64,000 bases of DNA from Hevea brasiliensis (GCF_030052815.1 NC_079496.1:16135100-16199099), one strand, 5' to 3'; positions 1-13,500 are shown, counted from the stretch's first letter. Translations and numbers: made by a program. Notes: generated from the letters alone by a model not told the origin.

Positions 1-1121
1 GTGGATGTCGAAAGCTAACGCGTTTGCCATCTTTAGCAAATCTCAGAGAACTGAAGAGATTGGATCTCGGATTTAGTGGAGTTGAAGAAGTGCCAGATGG
101 CCTGGAATTTCTGTCCAAACTCATGTATCTAGACCTCCGCGGTACATCGGTAAAAGAAATAAGACGTGGGATATTACCTAAACTCTCTCATTTGCAATTT
201 CTTAAACTTCCTTTAAAGTTAGCAGTCGAGGGAGAGGAAGTTGCATCACTGAGCAAGGTGGAAACTTTGTATTGTCGTTTCCATGATCTCGTAGGCTTCA
301 ACACATTTGTCGAATCAATGGAAGAATTGATGATTGGAAGTGAATGTGAACTTTTAATAGGACCATCATCCCAGAAAATGAGTGACCGTTTTTTTTTAAG
401 AAGTGGGATAGGTTGGAATTATGAGGTTGATAAATATGTTGTGGCGAATAATTGCAGTATCGGCAAAGAAGGGAATTTTCTGAACTTTCCAGCTGACTTG
501 CAAGGGCTAGCGATTGTAGAATGCAATGATGCACAAAGCTTACACTGTGTTCATCCGTTAATATATGCAACTCAACTGGAATACGTTTCCATTAGAAAGT
601 GCAATGGGATGGAGTGCTTGTTTTTGTTGCCTGAAGACGGTTGGCGTATTTTTCCAAGACTTAAATTTCTAAACCTTGACAGTTTGGAGAACTTCCGTTT
701 CCTCTTTGGCAGAGAAGTTGCTGTTGCACCACCATTGCCATGTTATGGTAACAGCTTTAACCAACTGAGTACTTTTGAGATGATAAATTGCCCAACCATT
801 AAGAAGTTGTTCCCTCCTCGCCTGCTGGCGAGCCTCCAAAACCTGAAAGAGATTAATGTCAGAGATTGTTCGTCGATGGAGGAGATAATAGGAGCAGAAA
901 GACAAGAAGAAGAAGAAACTATGGATTTCAGTCTCCCAAAGTTATTGATTTTCAATTTGAGAAATTTACCACAACTGAAGAGCATTTGTGATCGGGCAGT
1001 GATTTGTGAATCTCTTCGACTCATCCGTCTAATTGACTGTCCAGGGCAAATGATGGATGTACCATTCTTTTATCCCAGTGGCCATCAATCTTTTGACAGG
1101 GTTGAGATAAGTAGAAATTAA
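1..1121 (+). CDS. LRR C-terminal part of an NBS-LRR resistance gene (copy A), cut by the window edge
   Basis: The reading frame is open from base 3 (GGA TGT CGA AAG) to the TAA at 1119-1121, so the start lies outside the window. The TTG at 24 is an internal Leu codon, because the same frame continues upstream in copies B and C. The protein is leucine-rich repeat only: LxxLxxLDL-type repeats at first, then longer irregular repeats with CNGMECL and CPTIKKLFP motifs. It is nearly the same as the C-terminal halves of the copies at 34345 and 38308. It ends ...RVEISRN like copy C, and differs from B, which has lost this stop. A hypervariable stretch at 373-445 is five residues longer than in B and C. 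Whether the missing part includes BED and NBS domains cannot be seen. NLR LRRs bind or autoinhibit during pathogen sensing in the cytosol or nucleus. Confidence 0.9.
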   Translation, partial: GCRKLTRLPSLANLRELKRLDLGFSGVEEVPDGLEFLSKLMYLDLRGTSVKEIRRGILPKLSHLQFLKLPLKLAVEGEEVASLSKVETLYCRFHDLVGFNTFVESMEELMIGSECELLIGPSSQKMSDRFFLRSGIGWNYEVDKYVVANNCSIGKEGNFLNFPADLQGLAIVECNDAQSLHCVHPLIYATQLEYVSIRKCNGMECLFLLPEDGWRIFPRLKFLNLDSLENFRFLFGREVAVAPPLPCYGNSFNQLSTFEMINCPTIKKLFPPRLLASLQNLKEINVRDCSSMEEIIGAERQEEEETMDFSLPKLLIFNLRNLPQLKSICDRAVICESLRLIRLIDCPGQMMDVPFFYPSGHQSFDRVEISRN

Positions 1122-2345
1122 CCCTTAAATTACTCTGTTGATCTCACCGAAATTTAGAGGAGAAGAACGAGGGCAAGCTGTTTGATAAAATGCCGGACCA
1201 ATTGTAAGCCTTTTACTCTTATTGACATACTGTTTTAATTCAATTGTTTTTATATTAGCTCCTATTCGCCGAATTCTCCCCTAAATCTGTACTCGTTATC
1301 TCCACTCTAGACTAAAAAATGTTGCTTTTGTGGGAATGATGCAACAAATGAATAACCTGGTGAGCTTTGAATTTGGTATAAAAAGGGATATTGCTCATTA
1401 AGCTTGAATATTCTTGCATTTTTTTTTTAATGAAATTCATGATATGTAGCAGCTGCATTTTCCTTTCTGAATGAAATGAACTGCTAGAAAATTTCTTGAT
1501 GATGTTGCTAAAAAATTTAGCCTTGAATCAAACTCACTGTACTTTTAAGCAATTGCATCCGTATTCTCAAACAGACCTATTTGAAAAAGGATCTCATGAT
1601 ATCAGTCATCATTTCTTCAAAACTTCTGCTTGTGCTTCATGAGCATTACAGTTCTACTGCTCCTTTAAATTACTTTTTTTTTTTTTTCTGAATATGATTA
1701 GCTATTTTTTTCCCCTTCTGGGTCTAGTTCCAGCGGCATATCTGGAATATCCTAGCCTAAGACTAAATTATGTAGAAGACAAATTACAATTATTATTTAT
1801 TATTTTGTCCATATATTTTGATAATTACATCATTACAAAATAACAAGCCCATGCCAAGCTGCTGACCATGTAATGAAGGGTAAATATGTAAATGCAAATC
1901 CTCCAGATCAATTGCAATTTCCTTCTTGGTGGAGGATTAGGCATTAATGTATTTATATAGGGAGTATTCTATAGTTACTTTATTTTATTATAAAGTAAAA
2001 CTATTCTGTTATAAAAAGAAGATTATTTAATAAAATTTTGTAATTCATCTTATGAAAATTTTTATAAAATGATATTTTTTCCTTAAAACGGTTAATTATA
2101 AAAAAATTTTTAGTTTAACGAAAAAAAAGTAAAATTTCTTCACGTAAAATAATACTTATAATATTTTTTAAAAAATTTAATAGATAAATTATATGTGATA
2201 ACTTTTATTAAAAAATTATAGAAACAGATTACTTATTCATTATAGGAAATACTAAAATAATTAAAATAGTACATATATTCATGCACTTTATAGAAAAAAA
2301 AATAATTTTTTGAAAATAATATAAGCTAAGTTGTAAAATTGTTTT
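1122..2345 (+). repeat. Repeated 3' flank of the NLR copies (A version)
   Basis: This AT-rich flank is nearly identical to the sequences after copy B (37279-38295) and copy C (39790-40750), beginning with the block after the stop that contains AGGAGAAGAACGAGGGCAAG. It holds the 3' UTR and no credible gene. It shows that the duplicated unit was the LRR end plus about 1 kb downstream. The B version lacks about 79 bp that A and C have after GGTATAAAAA. Confidence 0.85.
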
Positions 2346-3068
2346 AAATCATCATTTTTTTTTAATTTTAAATTTTTTATAAAGTAATAATTTTAATTAA
2401 AATTATAGATTTAAATGTGACATATTAGATTATTATTTTTATTTGATTTTATCTTTAACTAATAAATTTTTATAGTATTGTTAAAAGAGTGTTTAATTAA
2501 TAAATTTTTTTATACTTAATTACTTTATAAAAATGATATATCATTTTACAAAAATGTTGATGTGAATTGTAAAATTGTGTTAAAACATTATATTTTTCAT
2601 AATATCTTAAATTTTCATGTAATTTTATAATTTTAGTTAAAATTATAGATTTTAAATGTGATATATTAAATGATTATATCTTATTTGATTATTATTTTTT
2701 TATTATTAATATTTTATTTTATAATATTACTAAAAAAATAGTACATATTCTTCTCTCTTTGGACTAAAATAATGTTGCTTTGTGGGAATGATGCAGCAAA
2801 TAAATAACCTGGTGAGCTTTGAATTTGGTATAAAAAGGGATATTGCTCATTAAGCAATTGCATTCGTATTCTCAAACAGACGCAATTGAAAAAGGATTTC
2901 ATGAAATCAGTCATCATTTCTTCCAACTTCTGCTTGTGCTTCTGCTTGTACATAAATATTTAACAAAATTTTATATTTCATCTTATAAGAATTTTTATAA
3001 ATTACTATTTTTTTTAAAATAATTAATTATAAAAATTTTATTAACTTAATAAAAAAAATAAAGTTTCT

Positions 3069-3118
<50 letters not shown>

Positions 3119-3240
3119 TTTTAAAGAATCTAATAGATAAATTATATATGAAAATTTTATTAAAAAATTATAGGAATAGGTTACTCATTCATTATAGAAA
3201 ATACTCAAATAATTAAAATAGTACATATATTTATACACTT
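2346..3240. repeat. Second, partial repeat of the flank motif, AT-rich
   Basis: The block around 2760-2900 (TTGCTTTGTGGGAATGATGC and following) repeats that at 1320-1410 and recurs near 41175-41265. The run at 3121-3240 is almost identical to 41272-41390. No coding sequence is seen. It is part of the duplicated NLR downstream region. Confidence 0.7.
3073..3115. repeat. (TA)n microsatellite
   Basis: An uninterrupted TA run of about 42 bp lies inside the NLR downstream repeat. It is absent from the matching place after copy C (41265-41280). Confidence 0.97.
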
Positions 3241-3244
3241 TGGA

Positions 3245-4240
3245 CATAACTAATCCATTTTATTTAACTTCTCTCATTTTATTCTTAATGTATAATATAT
3301 GCATTTTCTAACAGGTATGGCTATTCCTAATTTTATCAATATTTGTGTTACTAGACACTCATCTTAACATCTGCATTTTTGCTATACTTTTGTGGATGCA
3401 CTACTTAGATGTCCAACATTCATTTGCATGCAACATAACTGGTCTAATCATAATTTTATAGAACATACTTCTCACTTTATGAAGGATTGTAAAATCATAG
3501 AGCATGCCCATCGCACTCATCCATTTCATCCATCTTATTCTGATAATATGTGTTACATCCTGATCTATTACTCCATTCTTCTAGATGATAGATCCTAAAT
3601 AATTAAATTGATTATATTTTGACACCAAAATTTCATTTAATCAAATCTCTCCTCCGTTCCTTTTATGAGAGTTAAACTTACAATGCATATATTCTATCTT
3701 ACTTCTGCTGAGCTTAAATTTTTATTTTCAAGAGTCTTTTTTTACAATTTCAATTTTTGGTTAACTCTTTCATTAGTTCCATCCACTAAGACAATGTTAT
3801 CTACAAATAACATGCAACATGAGATATCATCTTGAATATTATTGGCTAGCTCATTCATAACAAAAGTAAAAGGCTATGGACTTAAAGCCGATCCTTGATA
3901 TAAACCTATTGTTATGGGGAACTCATTTGTATCCCTTTACATTGTTCTTACACTTGTGACTGTCCCACATATATTTTCCTTGATTACATTTATATATATA
4001 AGATGGACTCTTTTATTCTTCAACACTAACCGAAGAACTTTTATCGGTACTCAATCTTATGTACTTTTTAGGTCAATAAATGTCATATGCAGAGATTTTT
4101 TTTTCCTCTCTCTGTAAATTCCCGTTAATTTTCTTAATAGAAAGATAAGCTTTGTTGTAAATCTACCAGGTATAAAGTTAAACTAGTTCTCTGATAACTT
4201 AATAGTGTTGCGAAGTCTATGTTAAATTTAATGTGTAAAT
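3245..4240 (-). mobile_element. Decayed RTE-type LINE fragment (reverse transcriptase and C-terminal part)
   Basis: Read on the minus strand, 3780-3830 gives a degraded reverse-transcriptase catalytic block (FVDNIV where the better copy at 50760 has FADDIV). The flanking phrases match the order in the RTE element at 49997-53230: the VDGTNERVNQKLKL-like segment, then the region before the C-terminal domain. Many stops and frameshifts make it dead. The corresponding flank after copy C goes straight from the 'atacacttt' motif to other sequence, so this fragment is specific to the copy A side. The boundaries are approximate. Confidence 0.6.
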
Positions 4241-6399
4241 CCACTCTAACTTAAAGAAATGCAATACAAATTATATGTGATTGCGAGATGACTAAAAAAT
4301 TATAATATAATATTGCATTACAAAACATGCAACTTCTTTGCTCTATTTTTTTATACGTTTCAATTTTTTTTATTTAGTCATTAGTCAACCATCATTACTT
4401 TGTCTTTCATAATTAAAGGAAAAAAAAAAAAATTGGGGTTTGTCCTCAATCCACGCAAGTATCACCGTCCTTTCTCAATGAAATGAATAATTAGCAGATT
4501 TCTTGATGATGTTGCCAAAAAATTTAGCCTTGAATCTAATTCAATGTACTTCATTTCAGTACATTCATGGGCTGTTTGCTGTATTTATGAGTTAGGTCTA
4601 ATTCAAACGGAGCAGTCTAAAAGTTACCATAACATCACAAACTAGCATAATGCTCATGGCTGATTTATAATTTTTATTTTTTAATTTAATTTTTTAATTA
4701 TATTTTAAATAAGAATATATTATTATTATTATTAAATATTTTTCTTTTATTAAATAAATTTTCACTCATATATTAGTATTTTTTAATTAATTTATAGTGT
4801 AATTAATTAAAATATCTTATTTAATTTTTTAATACATATAAAGTTCCTATGAAATTTAATAAAATTTAATAAAATTACTTTATTCACAAAAACAATTTAA
4901 ATTTTATCACAAAAATAATTTAACTTTTATGAAATTTTTATATTTTATCTCATAATTTATGTAAATTAATATTTATTTTTTTGGTTTAGAAAAAATATAT
5001 TAAATTAATAGGAAAATAATATTATTTTAAAAAATTTATAAATATAATATTTTTTAATTAATATAATAAAAAATATATTGAACTTCTAATGATGAATTGA
5101 ATTATTTAAATTTAATAATAATAAAAATATATAACATTATTCTTAATTAAAAATAATATTTTATTATATTATTTTAAAAAATCTACATCTCTCGAGTTTT
5201 GTAAAATGTAATTTTTTTTATTAATTTGATATATTTTTTATAAATTAATTCGTTTACAATAATTATTATCATTTTATATAAATTTATGATGTAAAATACA
5301 TATATTTCATAAAAATTAAAATTTTAAATAAATATATACATATATAACTAAATATCATTATTTTCTATTAATTTAACAAATATTAAAAATATATAACATT
5401 TTTCAACAAACAGTTTTGCAATTTTAATTTTTCAATCACTTTTATTTATAGTTAAATTTTCAATATAATCATATTTATCATTTATCTTTGAGATTTTATT
5501 GATAAATAAAAATATAGTTGCAAATGATTTTTACATAAAAATATAGCTATTTAACTAAAATTCAAAATAATTTTATCGAAAATCGATGATAATAAAACTA
5601 TTGATGATCAAAATATCAATCCGATGCATGATAACATAATTCTAGCACAAGTTACTATTTTTTAGGAATTCAACAAACTTTTCTTAACATTATAGAAAAT
5701 TAGGGACCAGTAGAAATATATTCGTCACATTATCAATTCAATGGTCATAACTCAAAGCAAATAAAAAAAATAGAAAAAAAAGAGTTATTATCTCATTGTA
5801 GTCAAGATTTGGAAGATAATTCTCAACTTTTTAGGAAAAAATTACATTGACTATATAGAGAATGTAACTTGTGTATTTTGGTGAATTATAACAATAAATA
5901 TTTCTTTTATAAAACTATTATAATGAATGATTAAAATTATTTTGTGAGAAAAGTGTCACAATATAATATATTTCAGTAATAAATATAATATATAAATACA
6001 AAATTTATATATAAGTTATAATTAAATATCAAATATAATTAATATTTTATCAATTTTAAAATAGAAATTATCAATTGATATTTACTTTATTTAATAAATA
6101 TTATTTAATTGGGAGTTACCATAAATATCCTAATGATCATGGTTGTAAAATAAATCTAGGCACTATATGTATAGCCACATATAATAATGCAATTAATGAT
6201 TAAAATTCTATTTTAGATTGCCATAAAAAAGTTTAATTAATTAAAAATTAATTTTTGAAAAAATATTTATATTGATGTGATTGGAAAAATATTTAGAAAA
6301 TATTTTATTACTTTAAAATTATAATAATTAATTAATAATATTAAATTTAAAATTTTGATAAATAATATTAATAGTACATAATAGCGGTTAAATATGGGT
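4241..6399. other. AT-rich intergenic stretch, no gene seen
   Basis: Very AT-rich, low-complexity DNA. The only recognisable piece is 4470-4560, a diverged copy of the NLR 3' flank motif also found at 1465-1550 and 40130-40210 (TTTCTTGATGATGTTGC), a hint of an older duplication round. Frames are short and closed on both strands. Confidence 0.6.
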
Positions 6400-7649
6400 T
6401 GATGCGTAGATGTATAAAAAATAAAACTCAAGAAATAATTTTATAATATTAATATATTGTGTTACATGTAATGTATTTTAAATTAGTAAAATTTATATGA
6501 ATAAAAAATTTATTTTAACAAAATTAAAGTGTAATAACTGCATTAAATTTATTATTAAAAATTTAACTAATAAAATTAATAGCCTGAAATTATACATGTA
6601 ACTCATATATTATGTTTATATATTTACAATTTTATTTTATTATATCTCATTTATATAAATACATAATTGTCACGACTCAACCTATGGGCCGAACTGACAC
6701 TAGGACCTGGACTAGCCTAAAGCCCCCGAGGTCCGTAGTAAGCCTAATTATTCCTCAACCCAACTGTAAGGCCCATTTGGGCCCAATTTTAAGAATTCAA
6801 TCGGACAGAGTCCGGCCATAAAATGGACCATTTAACGGGGAGTTTTTGACTCGCCCGACCTGTAAACACAATAAATAATAAATTGGGGAGCTCAGCTCAG
6901 CCTCCACATAATCAAAATGTCATTTCTCAAATGGGAGCTCAGCTCCCTCATCCAATCCCATCATGCATACAGTTAATAATTTTACAGGTCCAATATAACT
7001 TTTATAATACATGCCCAAAATAAAAATAAGTGCTTCTAACACATGCGGAGTCTAAAAATTTAACTCAATTATACAGAATACATTAAGTACTATCAAAGGA
7101 CCTGCGAAGAAGAAGAGCAGGTTAGCCACAACAATTAATCCTCCTATAACCTGAAAAAATAGATAAACAGGAGTGAGCTTTCGACTCAGAGAGTAAAATA
7201 TTAATTTTAACCATAATCTCTATGCACCCTGTTGAGTGAAATGCAACATCGTCAATATTTTTATATCATAATAACAAAAAGGCAAATTTGAAGCACTCAC
7301 ACACCCAACACTGTCAAACAATACGTATATGGGAGCTGATCCCCCATACAGCCCTCTTAATCCAACCTTTGCCAGCGAGTGTCTTTCAAACCGGACTTTC
7401 GCTTAATAAACCAAATGCAGAGACCCAGCGAGTGTCTCTCAAGCGGTGTCTACCCCGAAGGACTGGGTCCCAGCGAATGTCTCTCAAGCCGTGTCTACCT
7501 GTCATGTCCATATCCAATACCATACGCCACGCACGCCACACACACATACTGCTCCAAATTACCACAAACAACATCTATGTCACTTCAACAATTAAGAATG
7601 CAATATAAAACGTGCCTAGTATTTAACTACCTAGATAAATATTTATAAG
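6400..7649. repeat. 1250-bp tandem duplication, unit 1
   Basis: Unit 1 contains 268 bp of flanking DNA (including the ATAAT target duplication at 6663-6667) and the first 982 bp of the gypsy 3' LTR. It is followed directly by unit 2 with an exact 1250-bp offset. The hexamer TGATGC occurs at 6400 and at 7650, marking the breakpoint. Confidence 0.97.
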
Positions 7650-10480
7650 TGATGCGTAGATGTATAAAAAATAAAACTCAAGAAATAATTTTATAATATT
7701 AATATATTGTGTTACATGTAATGTATTTTAAATTAGTAAAATTTATATGAATAAAAAATTTATTTTAACAAAATTAAAGTGTAATAACTGCATTAAATTT
7801 ATTATTAAAAATTTAACTAATAAAATTAATAGCCTGAAATTATACATGTAACTCATATATTATGTTTATATATTTACAATTTTATTTTATTATATCTCAT
7901 TTATATAAATACATAATTGTCACGACTCAACCTATGGGCCGAACTGACACTAGGACCTGGACTAGCCTAAAGCCCCCGAGGTCCGTAGTAAGCCTAATTA
8001 TTCCTCAACCCAACTGTAAGGCCCATTTGGGCCCAATTTTAAGAATTCAATCGGACAGAGTCCGGCCATAAAATGGACCATTTAACGGGGAGTTTTTGAC
8101 TCGCCCGACCTGTAAACACAATAAATAATAAATTGGGGAGCTCAGCTCAGCCTCCACATAATCAAAATGTCATTTCTCAAATGGGAGCTCAGCTCCCTCA
8201 TCCAATCCCATCATGCATACAGTTAATAATTTTACAGGTCCAATATAACTTTTATAATACATGCCCAAAATAAAAATAAGTGCTTCTAACACATGCGGAG
8301 TCTAAAAATTTAACTCAATTATACAGAATACATTAAGTACTATCAAAGGACCTGCGAAGAAGAAGAGCAGGTTAGCCACAACAATTAATCCTCCTATAAC
8401 CTGAAAAAATAGATAAACAGGAGTGAGCTTTCGACTCAGAGAGTAAAATATTAATTTTAACCATAATCTCTATGCACCCTGTTGAGTGAAATGCAACATC
8501 GTCAATATTTTTATATCATAATAACAAAAAGGCAAATTTGAAGCACTCACACACCCAACACTGTCAAACAATACGTATATGGGAGCTGATCCCCCATACA
8601 GCCCTCTTAATCCAACCTTTGCCAGCGAGTGTCTTTCAAACCGGACTTTCGCTTAATAAACCAAATGCAGAGACCCAGCGAGTGTCTCTCAAGCGGTGTC
8701 TACCCCGAAGGACTGGGTCCCAGCGAATGTCTCTCAAGCCGTGTCTACCTGTCATGTCCATATCCAATACCATACGCCACGCACGCCACACACACATACT
8801 GCTCCAAATTACCACAAACAACATCTATGTCACTTCAACAATTAAGAATGCAATATAAAACGTGCCTAGTATTTAACTACCTAAATATTTATAAGTGATG
8901 CATGGGCATACTTGAACATATAATAATATTGAAATTACAATTAAAATTAATATTTTACTCACAGACTCAACCGAAGTCACTGTGGCCGCTGGGCTGAATA
9001 GGAAGGCTGTCCCGGCTCACCTGATAATTTTATTATAATTATTTAATAAATTTGACTCAAAACAAACTAAGAAAAAACCAAAGATGTCCTAAGTCGAGCA
9101 AAAAATCTGGCAGAGTCTTCCCTATACCTAGAACCTACCCAACCTGCAAAAGGGCTTAAAACGCACTTCTATATCCATAAACCACACACCCACAACTCAA
9201 TCACATCACATAACGCCTCCTGGGCCCATCCAAACAGTCAACAATCATAATATGAAAATTTACAGTTTAGTCTGTATAATTAACCCTTTTACAAAAACTA
9301 CCCAAATGAGCTCTAAAAATTCTAAAACTTTGTCCCGCGGTCCTTAGCAATATTATTAAGCTAATGCAAAAGGAATTATAATTTTCTAAGCTACCACGAA
9401 TATTTTATTAATTTTTAATCCAATTCAAGCACTAAATAATTAAGAAAAAGTAAGGTTCGGGTTTACCTATGCCGATTCCGACCTCAGGAACGCGTTCGGG
9501 ACGTCTGACAATGATGGGGTAGCCAAAATCTCGACCCAATTCTAAGACTTTTTCAGTAGCCTGTCTGTCTGGCCCGATACTTACAAACCCGTCCAACCGT
9601 TGAATTTCTGCGAATTGAAGGTACCTACATGAAACCCACAACACGGGGGTTAGTACATAATTTTTATGAAATTTTCTAAGCTCATTTAGTGCTAAAAAAA
9701 ACACTATAAAGTTTTACCGAACCACCGAAAAATAGTGTCGAAATATTTTAAATTGGTATTGCCGCGAAGCTCTCGACGAGTGGAGCGCTCCGGTACTCTC
9801 GGTTTTCTCGTGGGGTTCACGGTTTGTGAGAAATTTAATGGAAAGCTCTCGAGGTGTAGAAGAGTTTTGACACAATACCCGGTCCGATCGGTGGCCGGAT
9901 CGGCTGAATTTTGGCCGGGAAGGCGAAATGGTGTGCTGCGTGAAGGGGCGATTTCTCTCAGCTTTTCCGGCGGCCTAGAGCGTCGGCCGGCAGCAGGGAG
10001 ATACTGGGGCGGCGGGCCGAGTTGGGAGGGCTGGGGTGGTGGCGGCGTGTCAAGAACAGGTGAGAGGAGAGAGAGAACGGGAGAGGAAGGAGGAGTGTCG
10101 GGGGCGCATGCGAGGAAAAAAGAAAAGAGAAATGGCCGGTCTGATTCGACCGGACAGATTCGGTCCGGTTTGATTCTACCGGTCCGATTCATGATACAAA
10201 ATTTTGAATTTTTACTCTGCCTTGGGACCGAAAACAAGGCTCAAAAATTTCGAAAAAATTCTAGAAAACTCAAAAAAATTTGTAAAGTCCAAATATATTT
10301 TTAGTTTTACCACGTGGTCTTTAAATTAATTTTTAAAAATCATCAAAATCTTATATTTTCAAAAAATATAACTCGATTTCTAAAATCCAAAAAATTTCAA
10401 ATAATTTCCTAAAATTTAAATTAAATAAAATATTAATATTTATCTACAAAATAATAAATTTAAAAATTAGAGGTGTTACA
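6668..10480 (-). repeat. 3' LTR of the gypsy element (enlarged by tandem duplication)
   Basis: It begins TGTCACGACTCAACC and ends GGTGTTACA on the plus strand, the inverse of a TGTAACACC...GTGACA LTR. Without the extra 1246 bp it is about 2.57 kb and aligns throughout with 19514-22129. It includes short tandem units around CCAGCGAGTGTCTCTCAAG (7373-7503, 8623-8753; also 20232-20363) and a GC-rich stretch at 9760-10150 that is likely promoter or leader. Confidence 0.93.
7650..8895. repeat. 1250-bp tandem duplication, unit 2
   Basis: This repeats unit 1 almost perfectly. The only difference noticed is a 4-bp loss (GATA) near 8883. After TGATGC at 8896-8901 the sequence continues into the rest of the LTR, as it does in the other LTR at 20513. 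The three stop-free stretches inside the units translate identically, so the duplication looks recent, or it is an assembly artefact. Confidence 0.97.
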
Positions 10481-10493
10481 TTCTTCCCCCCTT
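10481..10493 (-). other. Polypurine tract of the gypsy element
   Basis: The minus strand reads AAGGGGGGAAGAA directly before the TGTAACACC start of the 3' LTR. This is the expected place for the primer of plus-strand DNA synthesis. Confidence 0.88.
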
Positions 10494-10554
10494 ATAGAAA
10501 ATTCGTCCTCGAATTTTACACAAGGCAAAATAAAGTATAGAATTACACATTGAA

Positions 10555-13500
10555 TAGATAAGGGTACTTGCTACGCATGTCCCACTCAGACTCCCAGGTG
10601 CACTCTTCCACTGACTAACTTCTCCACAAAACCTTAACCATAGGGATCTGTTTTGATCTTAGCTGCCTCACTTGGTAGTCCACTATGGCTACAGGTTGCT
10701 CCTCAAACGTCAAGTCTTCTTTCAGCTCTACTACATCTGGTTGTAATACATGAAAAGGATCAGGAATGTATTTCCTGAGCATAGAGATGTGAAATACAGG
10801 ATGAACATGAGAAAAGTTGGGTGGTAACTCTAACCAGTAGGCAACTGCTCCAACTCTATTAGTAACCTCAAAAGATCCAATATACCGAGTTGCCAACTTG
10901 CCCTTCTTTCCAAATCTCATGACTCCCTTCATCGGAGAAACCTTCAGGAACATGTAATCGCCTACTGCAAACTCTACATGTAACACCCCTATTTGTATAG
11001 CCTGGTATATTTCACTGTTCCGGTGACCGGTGTCGGTCCGGACAATTAAGGGGATTAGAACCACACTTAAGACAACTAGAGAAGCTATAAACACAAATAA
11101 TTAGTAATGTCCAATTAGTTAAGCATAAATAAGAAAAACAGAACAGAAGAAGTTAAACTAGCCGAGAGTCACAGCGATGGGTGACCTTCTCGGGAATGAC
11201 TGCGAAGTCATTTTAAACTCAAATTTCGAACCGTAAAAAGTGACGCCGCGGTCCTTAGGACCCTTATGAACACAGTGGAAAAGAGAAAATCACGAAAAAG
11301 AACTATTAAGCCAGTCAAATAATTAGGTCAGAGAGCCGAAAGAAATATGGAATTAATTGCAAACCGGGATGAACCGGCGAGGGGCAATTTGGTCAATTGA
11401 CCCCGAGAGCTGACTCCTGACCTAACTGTCAAATAAAATCGGAGAAAAGGAAATTTCGGAATCGATAATTAAATTAAAGAACTAATAGAAAAATAAATAA
11501 ATAAAAAAGAAAAAGAAGAAGATGGAAAAGTCAAAGGTGATGACATCATGCATGACCTCATGCATGATGCCATAAATAAATTAATTAAATTATTTATTAA
11601 ATTAGCTTTTGTGGTCTTCCATAAGCAAAAATTATAAAAGAAAACAAAAGAAAAAAAAAAAGAAAAATCTCATCTTCATCTTCTCCCAAAAACGTCACTC
11701 TCTTCTCTCCCTCACAAAACCACCATGAAAGCTCTATTGTGAGCTTGAAGAACTAAAAATCCTACCACAAAAAAATAGTCTACCATATATAAGACTTGTT
11801 TGGGCAACTAGAAAACAAGATCTAAGGAAAAGAAAGAAAAGAAAAATTTGAAGAAAAGGAGGAAGAAAATTCTGCTCAAGGTTAGTACTATAAACTTCAA
11901 TTTTTTTTGTTTAATTAGTGTTAGTGTGGCATCAAGAGCTTGTAAATAAACTTAAAATGAAATAAAAATATGGGGAAGGACCAAACTGAATTTTCGTCCA
12001 GCCTATGTAGGGGTGAGTATTGCATGAGTTTGATTGAATGAAATATGTTAGAAAGCTTGAATAAGTTGAGGAATTGTGTTTGTATGGTTAGAATTAGTAA
12101 AATGCAATAAATTAGGTGAGTTAGGGTTTGGAGGCCTAGGGTTTTGAGGCAAATTTTGGAAAAATGCATAAATGATGACTTTGACCTATTGTGAAGTGAA
12201 AAATGGTCAACAATGACCAAAGGAGATTTGTGGGAATTGTTAGAATGGAAGTCAAATTCGTAGGGTAAATGGTCATGCTGCTGGCAGCATGACCAAGCCA
12301 ACTTTGAAGGACCAAAACAGAAATTTTACAAGTCCAATTGATATGCCACCAATTGGGGATGAAAATAGACATAAAATGACACAATTTTCATTGAGGAACC
12401 ATGCCCAAAAACTGACCAAAACCTAGTGAACCAATTGACCAAAGTTGGTTAAGAGCAGTCTGCCACTGCACAAACTGACCAAATGAACAGTATTTGTTCA
12501 TTTGGTCATAACTCGAGCTAGGAAGGTCAAATTGACCTGAAATTTTACCAGTAATTAGATAAGATATAGATCTAAAATTTTCATGAAGAACACTAACCCA
12601 AATTATGCCATTAACCTAATCAAATTATTGAGCAAAGTTGAGTTACTAAACCTGCAAAACTGCAGATTTCCATTTGAACAGTAAAGTTCCAATGGCTATA
12701 ACTCTCTCTAGAAAACTATGATTTAGGCAAATCTTGAACCGATGGAAACCTAAGACATAGTAGAACATTTCGTATGAAGGAAATTAGACCAAATTATGGA
12801 CTTAACTTGATCAAATTACTGAACGAAGTTGGATCAAAAATCTGCCAGAACCAAAATTGCAGCATGAACAGTGCACGTGAACAGTAATTGTATTTTGGCT
12901 ATAACTTGAGCTACAAAACTCCAATTGGGGTGATTCAAAAATGAGAATACACTTAAGACAATAAGGAACATTTTCTATGAAGGAAGGTTTGCCAAATTCC
13001 AACAGTAAAAGGACGAATGAAACAGTGCAACTTAGGACTCCAAAACCGAAAATTGGCAATTTTGCCTAAAAGACCTAAGCTTTGAGAAAATGACCAAAAC
13101 CAACAAGTTTAGTGACCAAAATGTGGTATGTGGGTGAAGTTGGAGTTCCCATACCTATTAAGCCTTAAAAAGTCAACAATTTGACTTGAATAGTGTAGTG
13201 AATAGTAACCCGAAACACAAAATTTCGAGAACGTCGAATTTAACACGTTAGAACTAGGTAAATGTAAAGCTAAATTTATTTTGGATTTATGTTAAGTTCT
13301 AATACTGAAACATTGTAAAATTGTGTGTTTCAGTTGAAAAAAATACCGGGAAGGAACCCAAGGAACCGAGTCGAGGCCAAGAGGCGACTCGCTTGAGGTT
13401 TGTGCACAACTAACTCTTTTGTTATTTTTCAATTCCAAATTGATTTGAAATAAATTTATTGTATGATTTATGATTTTTGTTGTGTTGAGAATTTTAACTT

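Noticed and set aside
6612..8898. Identical small frames appearing twice (69, 106 and 89 codons)
   Set aside because: They repeat only because the 1250-bp LTR segment is duplicated; there is no protein-like composition and they are not kept in the other LTR.
9704..10304. Long overlapping open frames on both strands (177 and 189 codons)
   Set aside because: They lie in the GC-rich part of the gypsy LTR. The matching region of the other LTR (21480-21900) has different frames and many indels, so there is no conserved protein.
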